A DNA stretch of 8,136 bases from Gammaproteobacteria bacterium (GCA_021767985.1 JAASSH010000073.1:1-8136); one strand, 5' to 3'. Positions 1-6,795 are shown, counted from the first letter of the stretch. The notes: generated by a model from the sequence alone, not told the origin. Translations and numbers: made by a program.

Positions 1-1581
1 CAGGAAGCCATCGAGCTGTTTCATCGAGAAAACCCGAGCATTATTTTCATGGATGTCATGATGCCCATACTCGATGGTTATGAGGCAACGCGGCAAATCA
101 AGGCGGCATCCGGCAATCAATTCGTGCCTGTCATCTTTTTGACCGCGATGAGCGACGAGGAAGCGCTGGCGCAATGTATCGAGGCCGGTGGCGACGACTT
201 CCTGGTAAAACCCTACGACAAGCTTATCCTGCAGAGCAAAATTCGTTCGATGCAGAGGATCGCCGCGCTTAATCGGGAAGTCCAGGGCATGTACAGCATG
301 ATTCACCGCGAGCAGGAGATCGCAGAATCGGTTTTTGTCAATGCCATTCAAAGCTCCAATATCGAGAACCGATACATCAGGCAGGTGGTGCGCCCGGCTG
401 GCATATTCAGTGGCGACATGGTGTTATCCGCCTATTCGCCATCGCGCGATCTGTATTTTCTGGCGGGTGACTTTACCGGTCATGGACTGCTTGCCGCACT
501 CGGTGCAATGCCGGTATCCGAAGTATTTCGCGCCATGACCACCAAGGGCTTCAGCCCCGAGGAGATACTGACCGGGATAAATAAAAAGCTTAAATCCATG
601 CTGCCCGTCGGTATGTTTTTCGGCGCCCAGCTAGTGGTCGTCAATCACGATCTCGAGCACGTGAGAGTGTTCAATGCGGGCATGCCGGATGTGATTATCG
701 TCGACGGCGAGACCCACCAGATCAAGCACCGATTGAAATCGACCGGCTTGCCCCTTGGTGTCGACGCCAGCGTCGACACCAAGGAAATGCTGCAGTACGC
801 GCCCATTTCATATAACGACAAGATCCTGATGCACAGTGACGGCCTCACCGAGGCGCGTAATCCGAAGGACGAGGAGTTTGGCGGCGAGCGACTGTTCGAG
901 TCGATAGCACGCGCACCGAAAGACCAGATCTTCGACCAGGTCTTCAAAGATCTCGACCAGTTTTGCGGCAGCATCACCACCCAGGCAGACGACGTCACGC
1001 TGGTCGAAATCACTTGCGTGCACGACGTGCTGCCCGAAATCGAGGTGCACGATTACATCAAGCCGTCGACCCATATGATTGGCGACCGCGGGGAATGGAA
1101 ACTATCGATGCGCTTCAACGGTAGCCGCCTGCGCGAAACCAATCCGGTACCAATACTGGTCAGCCACCTGATGGAAATGGAAGAGCTCGAGGCCGAACGT
1201 CAATCGCTGTTTACAGTTATGACCGAGCTATATGTTAATGCCCTCGATCATGGTGTACTGGGTCTGGATTCAAAGCTGAAAGCCGACCCGGATGGTTTCG
1301 AAACTTATTTTCAAACTCGTGAAAGCCGACTCTCGAGCCTCGACAGTGGTTACGTCATTTTTAACCTGTCGATAGAACAGGAGTCTACCCGGCGCAGCAT
1401 ATTGCTGCGTATCGAGGACAGCGGTAAAGGATTCGATTATAAGAACCAGGAGCTTCGGCGATTACAGGATACCGATCTCAGCGGTCGCGGAATCATGCTG
1501 ATCAGGGATTTATGCGAATCGCTCGAGTATCATGGCAAAGGCAATATCGCGATCGCACGCTTTAGCTGGAGCACCAGCTAA
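1..1581 (+). CDS. Response regulator with receiver, PP2C/SpoIIE phosphatase and HATPase domains (HsbR/CrsR-like), N-terminus missing
   Basis: The reading frame is open from base 1, so the true start lies upstream and the Met at base 49 is inside the receiver domain. Residues here count that Met as 1. The receiver shows the phospho-acceptor Asp2 (MDVMMP), Thr32 (FLTAMS) and Lys54-Pro55 (LVKPYD). A helical linker (about 60-95) leads to a PP2C/SpoIIE phosphatase with metal-binding acidic residues in SGDM (D123), AGDFTGHG (D141), SDGLTEA (D264) and ADDVTLVE (D314/D315). The C-terminus is a GHKL/RsbW-like ATPase: N box ELYVNALDHG (E393, N397), G1 IEDSGKGFD (D457) and G2 SGRGIMLI. This domain order is known from HsbR of Pseudomonas aeruginosa and CrsR of Shewanella, which control an anti-sigma antagonist by partner switching. 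All three active sites look intact. The input kinase and the STAS partner are not in the window. The family is secure; the pathway is inferred. It converges on dsbA with a 37-bp gap and no clear terminator. Confidence 0.92.
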   Translation, partial: QEAIELFHRENPSIIFMDVMMPILDGYEATRQIKAASGNQFVPVIFLTAMSDEEALAQCIEAGGDDFLVKPYDKLILQSKIRSMQRIAALNREVQGMYSMIHREQEIAESVFVNAIQSSNIENRYIRQVVRPAGIFSGDMVLSAYSPSRDLYFLAGDFTGHGLLAALGAMPVSEVFRAMTTKGFSPEEILTGINKKLKSMLPVGMFFGAQLVVVNHDLEHVRVFNAGMPDVIIVDGETHQIKHRLKSTGLPLGVDASVDTKEMLQYAPISYNDKILMHSDGLTEARNPKDEEFGGERLFESIARAPKDQIFDQVFKDLDQFCGSITTQADDVTLVEITCVHDVLPEIEVHDYIKPSTHMIGDRGEWKLSMRFNGSRLRETNPVPILVSHLMEMEELEAERQSLFTVMTELYVNALDHGVLGLDSKLKADPDGFETYFQTRESRLSSLDSGYVIFNLSIEQESTRRSILLRIEDSGKGFDYKNQELRRLQDTDLSGRGIMLIRDLCESLEYHGKGNIAIARFSWSTS

Positions 1582-1618
1582 GGCTCAGAACACCGGGCAA
1601 CGCTGCCAGCCGGCCTCG

Positions 1619-2245
1619 CTACTGCGATAATTCGAGGCCAACCAGGTAATTCATGATATTGAGCATGCGCTCGTTACTGCCGGCAAGCGAAGCCGATACC
1701 AGGTATTTACCGTTAACGATGACCGCGGGCACGCCACGGTGGCCATAGCGTTTCTCTTTCTGGATATTCTTACGGATCTGGGTTTCAACCGGAAACGAAA
1801 AATAGTTTTCGCGAAACAGTTTCTCATCGAGTCCCTGCTCTGCCGCAAACTTGGCCAGGCTATCGAGGTCCATTATACGCTGGCGCTTCAGATGAATCGC
1901 GTCGAACAGCGCCTTGTGGGTTTGATCATGCGCGTTCATCATCTTGAAAGTATAGTAGGCACGCGCATGCTCGATCCAGCGCGGGTTCAGCGCTGACGGC
2001 AACTGCTCGAATACGACGCCCTCGGGAAGACTGGCGGACCAGCGTTCGACAAAAGGCTCGAAACGAAAACAGTGCGGGCAGCCGTACCAGAACACTTCGG
2101 TAACCACGACCTTGTCGGGTTGCGACGTCTTGACCGCCGGGGAGATCGTCTGGTAATCGGTGCCTTCGACGAAGGTCGATTGCGCCAGTGCGCTTCCCGA
2201 AAGCAGCAGCAGGGTAGCTATACCCATGAACCAACGCTTGATCAT
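1619..2245 (-). CDS. dsbA: Periplasmic thiol:disulfide oxidoreductase DsbA
   Basis: It introduces disulfide bonds into proteins newly exported to the periplasm and would be re-oxidised by DsbB, which is not in the window. The 208-residue protein begins with a signal peptide (basic MIKRW, hydrophobic core to about residue 19, likely cleavage after SALA near residue 21). The thioredoxin-fold active site is FWYGCPHCF with Cys56 and Cys59, the only two cysteines. The CPHC dipeptide is the one of classical E. coli DsbA. The cis-proline loop is GVPA (Pro173). Length matches the family. The ATG is preceded by AGGAGA (2258-2253) at good spacing, which supports this start. It lies 105 bp downstream of the cytochrome c4 gene on the same strand, an order also known in Pseudomonas, so co-transcription is possible; an own promoter in the gap was not clear. 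Confidence 0.95.
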   Translation of the reverse strand: MIKRWFMGIATLLLLSGSALAQSTFVEGTDYQTISPAVKTSQPDKVVVTEVFWYGCPHCFRFEPFVERWSASLPEGVVFEQLPSALNPRWIEHARAYYTFKMMNAHDQTHKALFDAIHLKRQRIMDLDSLAKFAAEQGLDEKLFRENYFSFPVETQIRKNIQKEKRYGHRGVPAVIVNGKYLVSASLAGSNERMLNIMNYLVGLELSQ

Positions 2246-2270
2246 AATTAATTCTCCTGAAACAAATCCA

Positions 2271-2309
2271 GTCTCTAGAGACAGGATTAGGCGCGATTAG
2301 TTTAATCGC
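2271..2309. repeat. Two adjacent dyads in the dsbA leader
   Basis: Between the cytochrome c4 stop and the dsbA start there are two dyads. One is a perfect 12-bp palindrome, GTCTCTAGAGAC (2271-2282). The other is a 7-bp inverted repeat with a 3-nt spacer, GCGATTA/TAATCGC (2293-2299 and 2303-2309). Neither is followed by a T-run on the minus strand, so they are not an intrinsic terminator for the cytochrome gene. The palindrome sits 13 bp upstream of the dsbA Shine-Dalgarno. They could be a protein-binding site or mRNA structure in the dsbA leader. No known operator was recognised. Confidence 0.4.
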
Positions 2310-2350
2310 AGCGTAATTGCAACCAGGTTAATACCCGCTGAACAAATGAG

Positions 2351-2959
2351 TTACTGGATGCCTGCGATGTAGGCAGCGACGGCTTCCATTTCCTGGGCCG
2401 ACATGCGCGCGGCCGCATTACGCATCATCCGACCGGCATCATTCGCACGCAGACCTTCCTGGAAAGCCTTTAGCTGGGTTACGATGTATTCAGGATGCTG
2501 TCCTCTCAGCGCGGGCCAGCCGGCAGGACCGTTGCCCTTTCCGCTTGGCGCATGGCAACTCATGCAGGCGGCGACACCGGTTTCGGTGATTCCGCCACGG
2601 TAGATATTTTCGCCGGTCTCTATTAGTTCCGCATTGAAAGCCGCCGATTTGGGTTGCTGGCTCTCGTAATATGCCGCCAGATTCTTCATGTCGTCTTCGT
2701 TCAGCAATGCAACCATGCCGGTCATCGAGGCATTATTGCGCCGGCCTGCTTTGTAATCGCTGAGCTGTTTATAGAGATAAGACGCGTGCTGGCCGGCAAG
2801 CGATGGCCAGGCAGAATTGTTGCTGTTTCCGTCCGCCCCATGACAGGCCGCACAAACGGCGCTTTTCGCTTTACCAGCCTCTATATCACCAGCGCTCGCG
2901 GCAAACGTCATCAGGCCCGACACGGCCAGCACGATGGCTCCAATATGGCTCGCTTTCAT
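2351..2959 (-). CDS. Di-haem cytochrome c4, periplasmic
   Basis: This is an electron carrier of the periplasm, typically feeding terminal oxidases. The 202-residue protein has a signal peptide (MKAS, hydrophobic 7-20, likely cleavage after ASA near residue 23). Two class I cytochrome c domains follow, with haem motifs CAACH (36-40) and CMSCH (132-136). Candidate axial methionines lie in NASMTGM (Met79 or Met82) and GRMMRN (Met178 or Met179). Both halves carry the WPxL.GQH...QL pattern typical of c4 (52-66 and 148-163), reflecting internal duplication. The frame is open up to another Met at 3010, but the start at 2959 gives a proper signal peptide and has AGGAGA just upstream, so it is chosen. 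It is divergent from engB (89-bp gap). P. aeruginosa has two cytochrome genes at this locus; only one is present here. Confidence 0.93.
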   Translation of the reverse strand: MKASHIGAIVLAVSGLMTFAASAGDIEAGKAKSAVCAACHGADGNSNNSAWPSLAGQHASYLYKQLSDYKAGRRNNASMTGMVALLNEDDMKNLAAYYESQQPKSAAFNAELIETGENIYRGGITETGVAACMSCHAPSGKGNGPAGWPALRGQHPEYIVTQLKAFQEGLRANDAGRMMRNAAARMSAQEMEAVAAYIAGIQ

Positions 2960-3000
2960 TATTTCTCCTGGGGAAAACGTACGGAAATTTTGGGCGCAAA

Positions 3001-3029
3001 TGTATATCATACCCCGGCCGCTCGTTCAA
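3001..3029 (-). promoter_or_regulatory. Possible sigma-70 promoter for the cytochrome c4 gene
   Basis: On the minus strand TTGAAC (3029-3024) and TATACA (3006-3001) are separated by exactly 17 nt. Each hexamer matches the consensus at four of six positions. Transcription would begin near 2994, about 35 nt before the cytochrome start codon. On the plus strand the same AT-rich stretch reads TATCAT (3005-3010), a possible -10 for the divergent engB, but no -35 was seen for it. Confidence 0.4.
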
Positions 3030-3048
3030 CAATAACCCGGTAGCAATC

Positions 3049-3639
3049 ATGAGTATTTCCTTCAAGCAGGCACGGTTTGTTACCAGCGCCTTCGAATTGT
3101 CGCAGCTATTGCCGGACTCGGGGGCCGAAGTCGCATTCGCCGGGCGTTCGAATGCTGGCAAGTCGAGCGCGATTAACTGCCTGACGCGACAGAAAAACCT
3201 GTGCAAAACCAGCAAGACGCCGGGGCGCACGCAGCTCATCAATTTTTTTGAGCTCGATCCCGAACGTCGGCTGGTCGACCTGCCCGGCTACGGGTTTGCC
3301 AAGGTATCGAAGAAAATGCGTAATCACTGGGACCAGGTGCTATCCAGCTTTTTGCTGGAGCGCGCGGCGCTAAAGGGTCTGGTCATCGTGGTCGACATAC
3401 GCCGGGGTATTACCGATCTCGACCGGGCGTTAATCGACATGATAGGCCACAGCCTGCCGCTGCATATTTTATTGACAAAATCTGACAAGTTGTCGCGCTC
3501 TGCGATCTCGAAAGCGGTCGCCGCAGCAGAATCGCAATTGATCGCTCCCGATCAAAGCGTATCCACCCTGTCGGTTGTAAACCGCCAGGGTCTCGAACAA
3601 CTCGAGCAAAAATGTCGCGAATGGCTGGTTATTGAATGA
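3049..3639 (+). CDS. engB: Ribosome-biogenesis GTPase EngB/YihA/YsxC
   Basis: An essential small GTPase of the TrmE-Era-EngA-YihA group that assists assembly of the large ribosomal subunit in the cytoplasm. In the 196-residue protein all GTPase motifs are visible: G1 GRSNAGKSS (32-40), G2 around T61 in KTPGRTQ, G3 DLPGYG (77-82), G4 TKSD (143-146), and a G5-like SVVN near 175. The KTSKTPGRTQ.INFF segment is characteristic of EngB. The frame is open back to 2803, but family members begin like MSISFKQARF, so the ATG at 3049 is chosen although no strong Shine-Dalgarno precedes it. Length fits the family. It is divergent from cytochrome c4 and converges on polA, the conserved gammaproteobacterial order. 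No T-run-bearing terminator follows it on the plus strand. Confidence 0.95.
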   Translation: MSISFKQARFVTSAFELSQLLPDSGAEVAFAGRSNAGKSSAINCLTRQKNLCKTSKTPGRTQLINFFELDPERRLVDLPGYGFAKVSKKMRNHWDQVLSSFLLERAALKGLVIVVDIRRGITDLDRALIDMIGHSLPLHILLTKSDKLSRSAISKAVAAAESQLIAPDQSVSTLSVVNRQGLEQLEQKCREWLVIE

Positions 3640-3654
3640 TCGGTCATTAACCAG
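3625..3654. repeat. Inverted repeat spanning the engB stop codon
   Basis: CTGGTTA (3625-3631) and TAACCAG (3648-3654) form a perfect 7-bp dyad, with an inner pairing ATGA/TCAT (3636-3639 and 3644-3647). The engB stop codon lies inside it. On the plus strand the dyad is followed by A residues, not Ts, so it is not an intrinsic terminator, but it could stabilise the engB mRNA 3' end. Confidence 0.45.
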
Positions 3655-3656
3655 AC

Positions 3657-3685
3657 AAAAAAGCCCTGGCAGATAACTGCCAGGG
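3657..3685 (-). terminator. Intrinsic terminator of the predicted sRNA and of any polA read-through
   Basis: Read on the minus strand, CCCTGGCAG (3685-3677), loop TTAT and CTGCCAGGG (3672-3664) form a perfect 9-bp GC-rich stem. After one C, six consecutive Ts follow (3662-3657). This is a textbook Rho-independent terminator. On the plus strand the Ts become As upstream of the stem, so it works only for leftward transcription. It ends 18 bp from the engB stop. Confidence 0.9.
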
Positions 3686-3770
3686 ATAAACGTGTGGCCC
3701 GGATGGGGTTTCCGGACCGTTGTCCGCTCATAGGAGGGAGAACGGACATAGCGCTGGGCTAAAGCGCTAC
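3657..3770 (-). ncRNA. Predicted sRNA in the Spot 42/ErsA position, with anti-SD loop
   Basis: The call rests on a promoter, a terminator, structure and synteny. A sigma-E-type promoter ends at 3776, so transcription should start near 3770-3766, and the terminator T-run ends at 3657, giving about 110-114 nt. Ordered stem-loops in the RNA are SL1 (3769-3749, UAGCGCU/AGCGCUA, 7 bp), SL2 (3748-3721, UGUCCG/CGGACA, 16-nt loop), SL3 (3718-3696, GGUCCGG/CCGGGCC, one U-G pair, loop AAACCCCAU) and the terminator. The SL2 loop contains CUCCCUCCU, complementary to Shine-Dalgarno sequences. Spot 42 (enterics) and ErsA (P. aeruginosa) lie downstream of polA on the polA strand, opposite engB, exactly as here. 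ErsA is sigma-22 (AlgU) dependent, which fits the promoter. No reading frame of note lies in it. I could not align it to ErsA, so homology is inferred from position, promoter type and the anti-SD element. Confidence 0.75.
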
Positions 3771-3775
3771 TTCAA

Positions 3776-3803
3776 ATAGACATCTTTTCGGTGTTTAAGT
3801 TCC
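3776..3803 (-). promoter_or_regulatory. Sigma-E/AlgU (ECF)-type promoter of the predicted sRNA
   Basis: On the minus strand GGAACTT (3803-3797) is followed by a 16-nt spacer and TCTAT (3780-3776), preceded by G. The sigma-E/AlgU consensus is GGAACTT, 15-16 nt and a TCTAA- or TCAAA-like -10, so the -35 is perfect and the -10 is near-consensus. The -35 also forms one arm of a small dyad, AGTTC-N4-GAACT (minus strand 3811-3798). The promoter is intergenic, about 225 bp beyond the polA stop. Confidence 0.7.
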
Positions 3804-4027
3804 CCTGAACTCGCCAGCCAGATGCCTGTAATACGATCAATATGGGGCAGGAATGGATTATTTCAACCCACTCACCCTGCTCTACAAATTTATACGCATC
3901 CTGTCCGACTCCGGATCTCAATAAAACACCAGTACAGCTGAAAATCTTCGGCCTCTGGTCACCGGAAATTGACAAATTATTCGCTTTTTTACCACGAACA
4001 GCGCCTGAATTGCGGATGCAACAGCCT
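3804..4027. other. Non-coding stretch between polA stop and sRNA promoter
   Basis: It is AT-richer than its surroundings and has no convincing gene. On the minus strand ACCAG and CTGGT with a 22-nt loop, followed by GTTTT, was considered as a polA terminator but is too weak. The polA message may therefore run on to the strong terminator at 3657-3685. It may hold regulatory sequence for the sRNA, but nothing specific was recognised. Confidence 0.5.
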
Positions 4028-6736
4028 TTAGTGTGCCTGGTTCCAGTTAGCGCCGACGCCGGCGTCCACTTCCAGCCCGACCGACAACTCGGCAGCGCCG
4101 GTCATGAGTCCTGCGATGGCGTCTCTGCAGTCTTCTACTTCACTGTCGACAACCTCGAATACGAGTTCGTCGTGTACCTGCATGATCATTTTGCAGGCAT
4201 CGCCGTGGTCATTGAGCCAGGCATGCACCCGAATCATGGCGCGTTTAATGATATCCGCCGCGGTGCCCTGCATCGGGGCGTTGATCGCGGTACGTTCGGC
4301 GTACTGACGCACGTTGGCGTTGCGTGCATTGATATCGGGCAGGTACAGCCGGCGCCCGAACACGGTTTCGACGTAACCCTGGTCACGCGCACGCTGCTTG
4401 GTTTCTTCCATGTAGCGCCTGACCCCCGGATAGCGTTCGAAATAGGTATCGACGTACTGCTGCGCCTCGTTGCGACCGATATTCAGCTGCTTGCCGAGAC
4501 CAAAAGCCGACATACCGTAAATCAGACCAAAATTGATCGCCTTGGCGGCACGGCGCTGCTCGGCGCTTACTTTATCGAGTTCGGACCCGAAAACCTCGGC
4601 CGCGGTTGCGCGATGCACCTCCAGCCCCCTGGCAAAAGCATCGAGCAGGCTCTCGTCGGCCGACAGGTGGGCCATGATGCGCAGTTCTATCTGAGAGTAA
4701 TCCAGCGCCAGGATCTTGCAGCCCGATGGCGCAACAAAAGCCTCGCGGATTCGTCGACCCTCGGCGGTACGCACCGGGATGTTCTGCAGGTTGGGACTGG
4801 TTGAGGACAACCGTCCGGTAGACGCAACCGCCTGCTGGTAAGATGTATGAACGCGCCCCGTGTTTGCGTTGATCTCCTGCGGCAGCTTTACGATATAGGT
4901 CGACATTAGCTTGTTCAGGCTGCGGTGCTCGAGAATCAGGGCTGGTATTTCATAATCCGCGGCCAGCTCCTCGAGCACGTCTTCCGCTGTCGACGGCTGC
5001 CCCTTGGGCGTCTTGCGCAACACCGGCAACTCGAGCTTTTCGAACAGGATTTCCTGAATCTGCTTGGGTGAGCTCAGGTTGAATACCTCTCCTGCCTGTT
5101 CATAGATCGACTGCTCGATCCGCTGCAGCTGCCTGTCAATTTCCCTGCCCTGTTTTTGCAGCATGTCCGGGTCGATTAAAACCCCGTTTTGTTCTACATC
5201 GAGCAATACATCGACCAGCGGCATTTCGATATCGCGATAAACCGCCTCGAGAGTTTCGTGCTCCCGCAATCCGGCCTCGAGAACCTGGTGCAGTTGCAGC
5301 GTGATATCGGCGTCTTCCGCGGCATAATCACTGGCCTGGTCGAGCTCTATGAGATCGAAAGTCTTCTGTTTAGCGCCCTTGCCGGCAATATCCTCGTAAT
5401 GAATGGTGTCGCGACCTAGATAATACTTGGCCAGCGCATCCATATTGTGACGACTCGCGGTCGAGTTAAGCACATAGGACTCGAGCATGGTGTCATGCGC
5501 AATACCACGCATGCGAATGCCTTCGCTAATTAAAACGTGCGCGTCGTACTTGATATTCTGACCGATCTTGCCGATCGCGGAATCTTCCAGCAGCGGCCCG
5601 AGCGCGTCCAGCACCAGGGACTTGTCGAGCTGTTTCGGAGCGCCTTCGTAAGCGTGACAAAGCGGTATGTAACAGGCCTCACCCGCTTCCAGGCAAAGCG
5701 AAATACCCACCAGTTTTGCGTGCATGTAATCGATACTGGTGGTTTCGGTATCAATGGCAAAACTATCGGCCTTGCGCAGGCGCTCCAACCAACGGTCGAA
5801 GCTTTTTCTGTCGAGCACGCATTCATAGTTGACGTCGGCTTTAGGTGTCGGCGATTTATCTTCCCCGGCTTCGCCGCCTTCAACTTCCTCATACCAGCGG
5901 CTGAATCCAAACTCACGGTAGTAGGCGGCCAACTCTGCCGGATCCCCTGGCCGCTGTTGCAGTTCGTCTATTTCGATGCCGGTATCGCAATCGAGCTTGA
6001 TTGTTGCAAGCTCGTAGGACATCGGCAGAAATTCCAGTGAGTCACGCAGGTTTTCACCAACCTTCCCACCTATGTCATTGGCATGCTTCATAACGCCCTG
6101 CAAACTACCATATTCTTCGATCCACTTTGCTGCTGTCTTTGGCCCCACTTTTGGTACACCAGGAATATTATCGGAACTGTCTCCCATTAAAGCGAGGTAA
6201 TCGATAATCTGGTCGGCTCGCACCTGAAATTTTTCTACAACTGCCTCCTCATCCATAAAGTGGTTATTCATCGTATTGATCAAGCGAACATGCTCATTCA
6301 CGAGCTGCGCCATGTCCTTATCGCCGGTAGAAATAAGCACCTCATAGCCTTGCTCGGTAGCCTGTTTGCTCATGGTTCCGATCACGTCATCGGCCTCGAC
6401 TCCATCGATGCTGACTAGCGGTAATCCGCGAGCCTTGATAATTTCGTGTAAGGGTTCGATTTGTTCTCGCAGGTCATCCGGCATCGGTGGTCGGTTAGCC
6501 TTATACTCGGGATAGATATCGTTGCGGAAGGTCTTACCCTTGGCATCGAACACGACTGCTATCCTGTCGGGCTGTTCTTCCTTCAACAGCTTGTTCAGCA
6601 TGTTGAGAACAATATATATAACACCTGTAGGTTTGCCTGACGGGCTGGTGAGATTTACACCTCTAGCGTGATAGGCGCGAAAAAGGTAGGAACTACCGTC
6701 AACCAGCACCAGTTTTTTTTGTTTCTCTTGATTCAT
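4028..6736 (-). CDS. polA: DNA polymerase I, full length with both exonucleases
   Basis: A repair and Okazaki-fragment-processing polymerase of 902 residues, similar to the E. coli length of 928. The 5' nuclease domain (1 to about 285) shows LVDGSSYLFRAYHA, VFDAKGKTFR, VEADD (113-117), STGDKD (136-141) and GDSSDNIPGVPKVGPKTA (185-202). The 3'-5' proofreading domain keeps its residues: D329 and E331 in DTETTS, N394 and D398 in QNIKYD, and Y471 and D475 in YAAEDAD. The polymerase domain has motif A LALDYSQIELR (D679), motif B RRAAKAINFGLIYG (K732, F736, Y740) and motif C QVHDELVFE (H855, D856, E857). The offset to E. coli numbering is a constant 26 across the polymerase motifs. Phe736 is the usual dideoxy-discriminating residue. 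The start places LVDGSS as in E. coli, but no Shine-Dalgarno precedes it. It is divergent from thrB across 92 bp. Confidence 0.97.
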   Translation of the reverse strand: MNQEKQKKLVLVDGSSYLFRAYHARGVNLTSPSGKPTGVIYIVLNMLNKLLKEEQPDRIAVVFDAKGKTFRNDIYPEYKANRPPMPDDLREQIEPLHEIIKARGLPLVSIDGVEADDVIGTMSKQATEQGYEVLISTGDKDMAQLVNEHVRLINTMNNHFMDEEAVVEKFQVRADQIIDYLALMGDSSDNIPGVPKVGPKTAAKWIEEYGSLQGVMKHANDIGGKVGENLRDSLEFLPMSYELATIKLDCDTGIEIDELQQRPGDPAELAAYYREFGFSRWYEEVEGGEAGEDKSPTPKADVNYECVLDRKSFDRWLERLRKADSFAIDTETTSIDYMHAKLVGISLCLEAGEACYIPLCHAYEGAPKQLDKSLVLDALGPLLEDSAIGKIGQNIKYDAHVLISEGIRMRGIAHDTMLESYVLNSTASRHNMDALAKYYLGRDTIHYEDIAGKGAKQKTFDLIELDQASDYAAEDADITLQLHQVLEAGLREHETLEAVYRDIEMPLVDVLLDVEQNGVLIDPDMLQKQGREIDRQLQRIEQSIYEQAGEVFNLSSPKQIQEILFEKLELPVLRKTPKGQPSTAEDVLEELAADYEIPALILEHRSLNKLMSTYIVKLPQEINANTGRVHTSYQQAVASTGRLSSTSPNLQNIPVRTAEGRRIREAFVAPSGCKILALDYSQIELRIMAHLSADESLLDAFARGLEVHRATAAEVFGSELDKVSAEQRRAAKAINFGLIYGMSAFGLGKQLNIGRNEAQQYVDTYFERYPGVRRYMEETKQRARDQGYVETVFGRRLYLPDINARNANVRQYAERTAINAPMQGTAADIIKRAMIRVHAWLNDHGDACKMIMQVHDELVFEVVDSEVEDCRDAIAGLMTGAAELSVGLEVDAGVGANWNQAH

Positions 6737-6795
6737 GTAGTTGCGCTAAACTGCCGTTCCCTGAGACTGGATCATATTACAGCCGCATCGGCGAC

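Noticed and set aside
1582..1618. Terminator between the response regulator and dsbA (GGCA/TGCC dyad)
   Set aside because: Only a 4-bp stem and no T-run on either strand.
2960..3010. N-terminal extension of cytochrome c4 by 17 residues
   Set aside because: It would bury the signal peptide start and the AGGAGA ribosome-binding site inside the coding region.
2803..3048. N-terminal extension of engB by 82 codons
   Set aside because: It overlaps the cytochrome c4 gene and its promoter on the other strand, and EngB proteins begin at the MSISF-like start at 3049.
3776..3846. A sigma-70 promoter upstream of the sRNA (TTGAAA- and TATTGA-like boxes near 3842-3867)
   Set aside because: The -10 candidates match poorly; the ECF promoter closer to the structured region explains the data better.
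3919..3960. Possible polA terminator (ACCAG/CTGGT on the minus strand followed by GTTTT)
   Set aside because: Five-bp stem with a 22-nt loop and a short, interrupted T-run; far weaker than the terminator at 3657-3685.
3842..4804. A 320-codon plus-strand open frame antisense to the polA 3' end
   Set aside because: It lies almost wholly opposite the conserved PolA polymerase domain, has no recognisable domain and no ribosome-binding site; it is a shadow of polA codon use.
5537..6040. A 167-codon plus-strand frame inside polA
   Set aside because: Antisense to conserved exonuclease motifs of PolA with no independent support.
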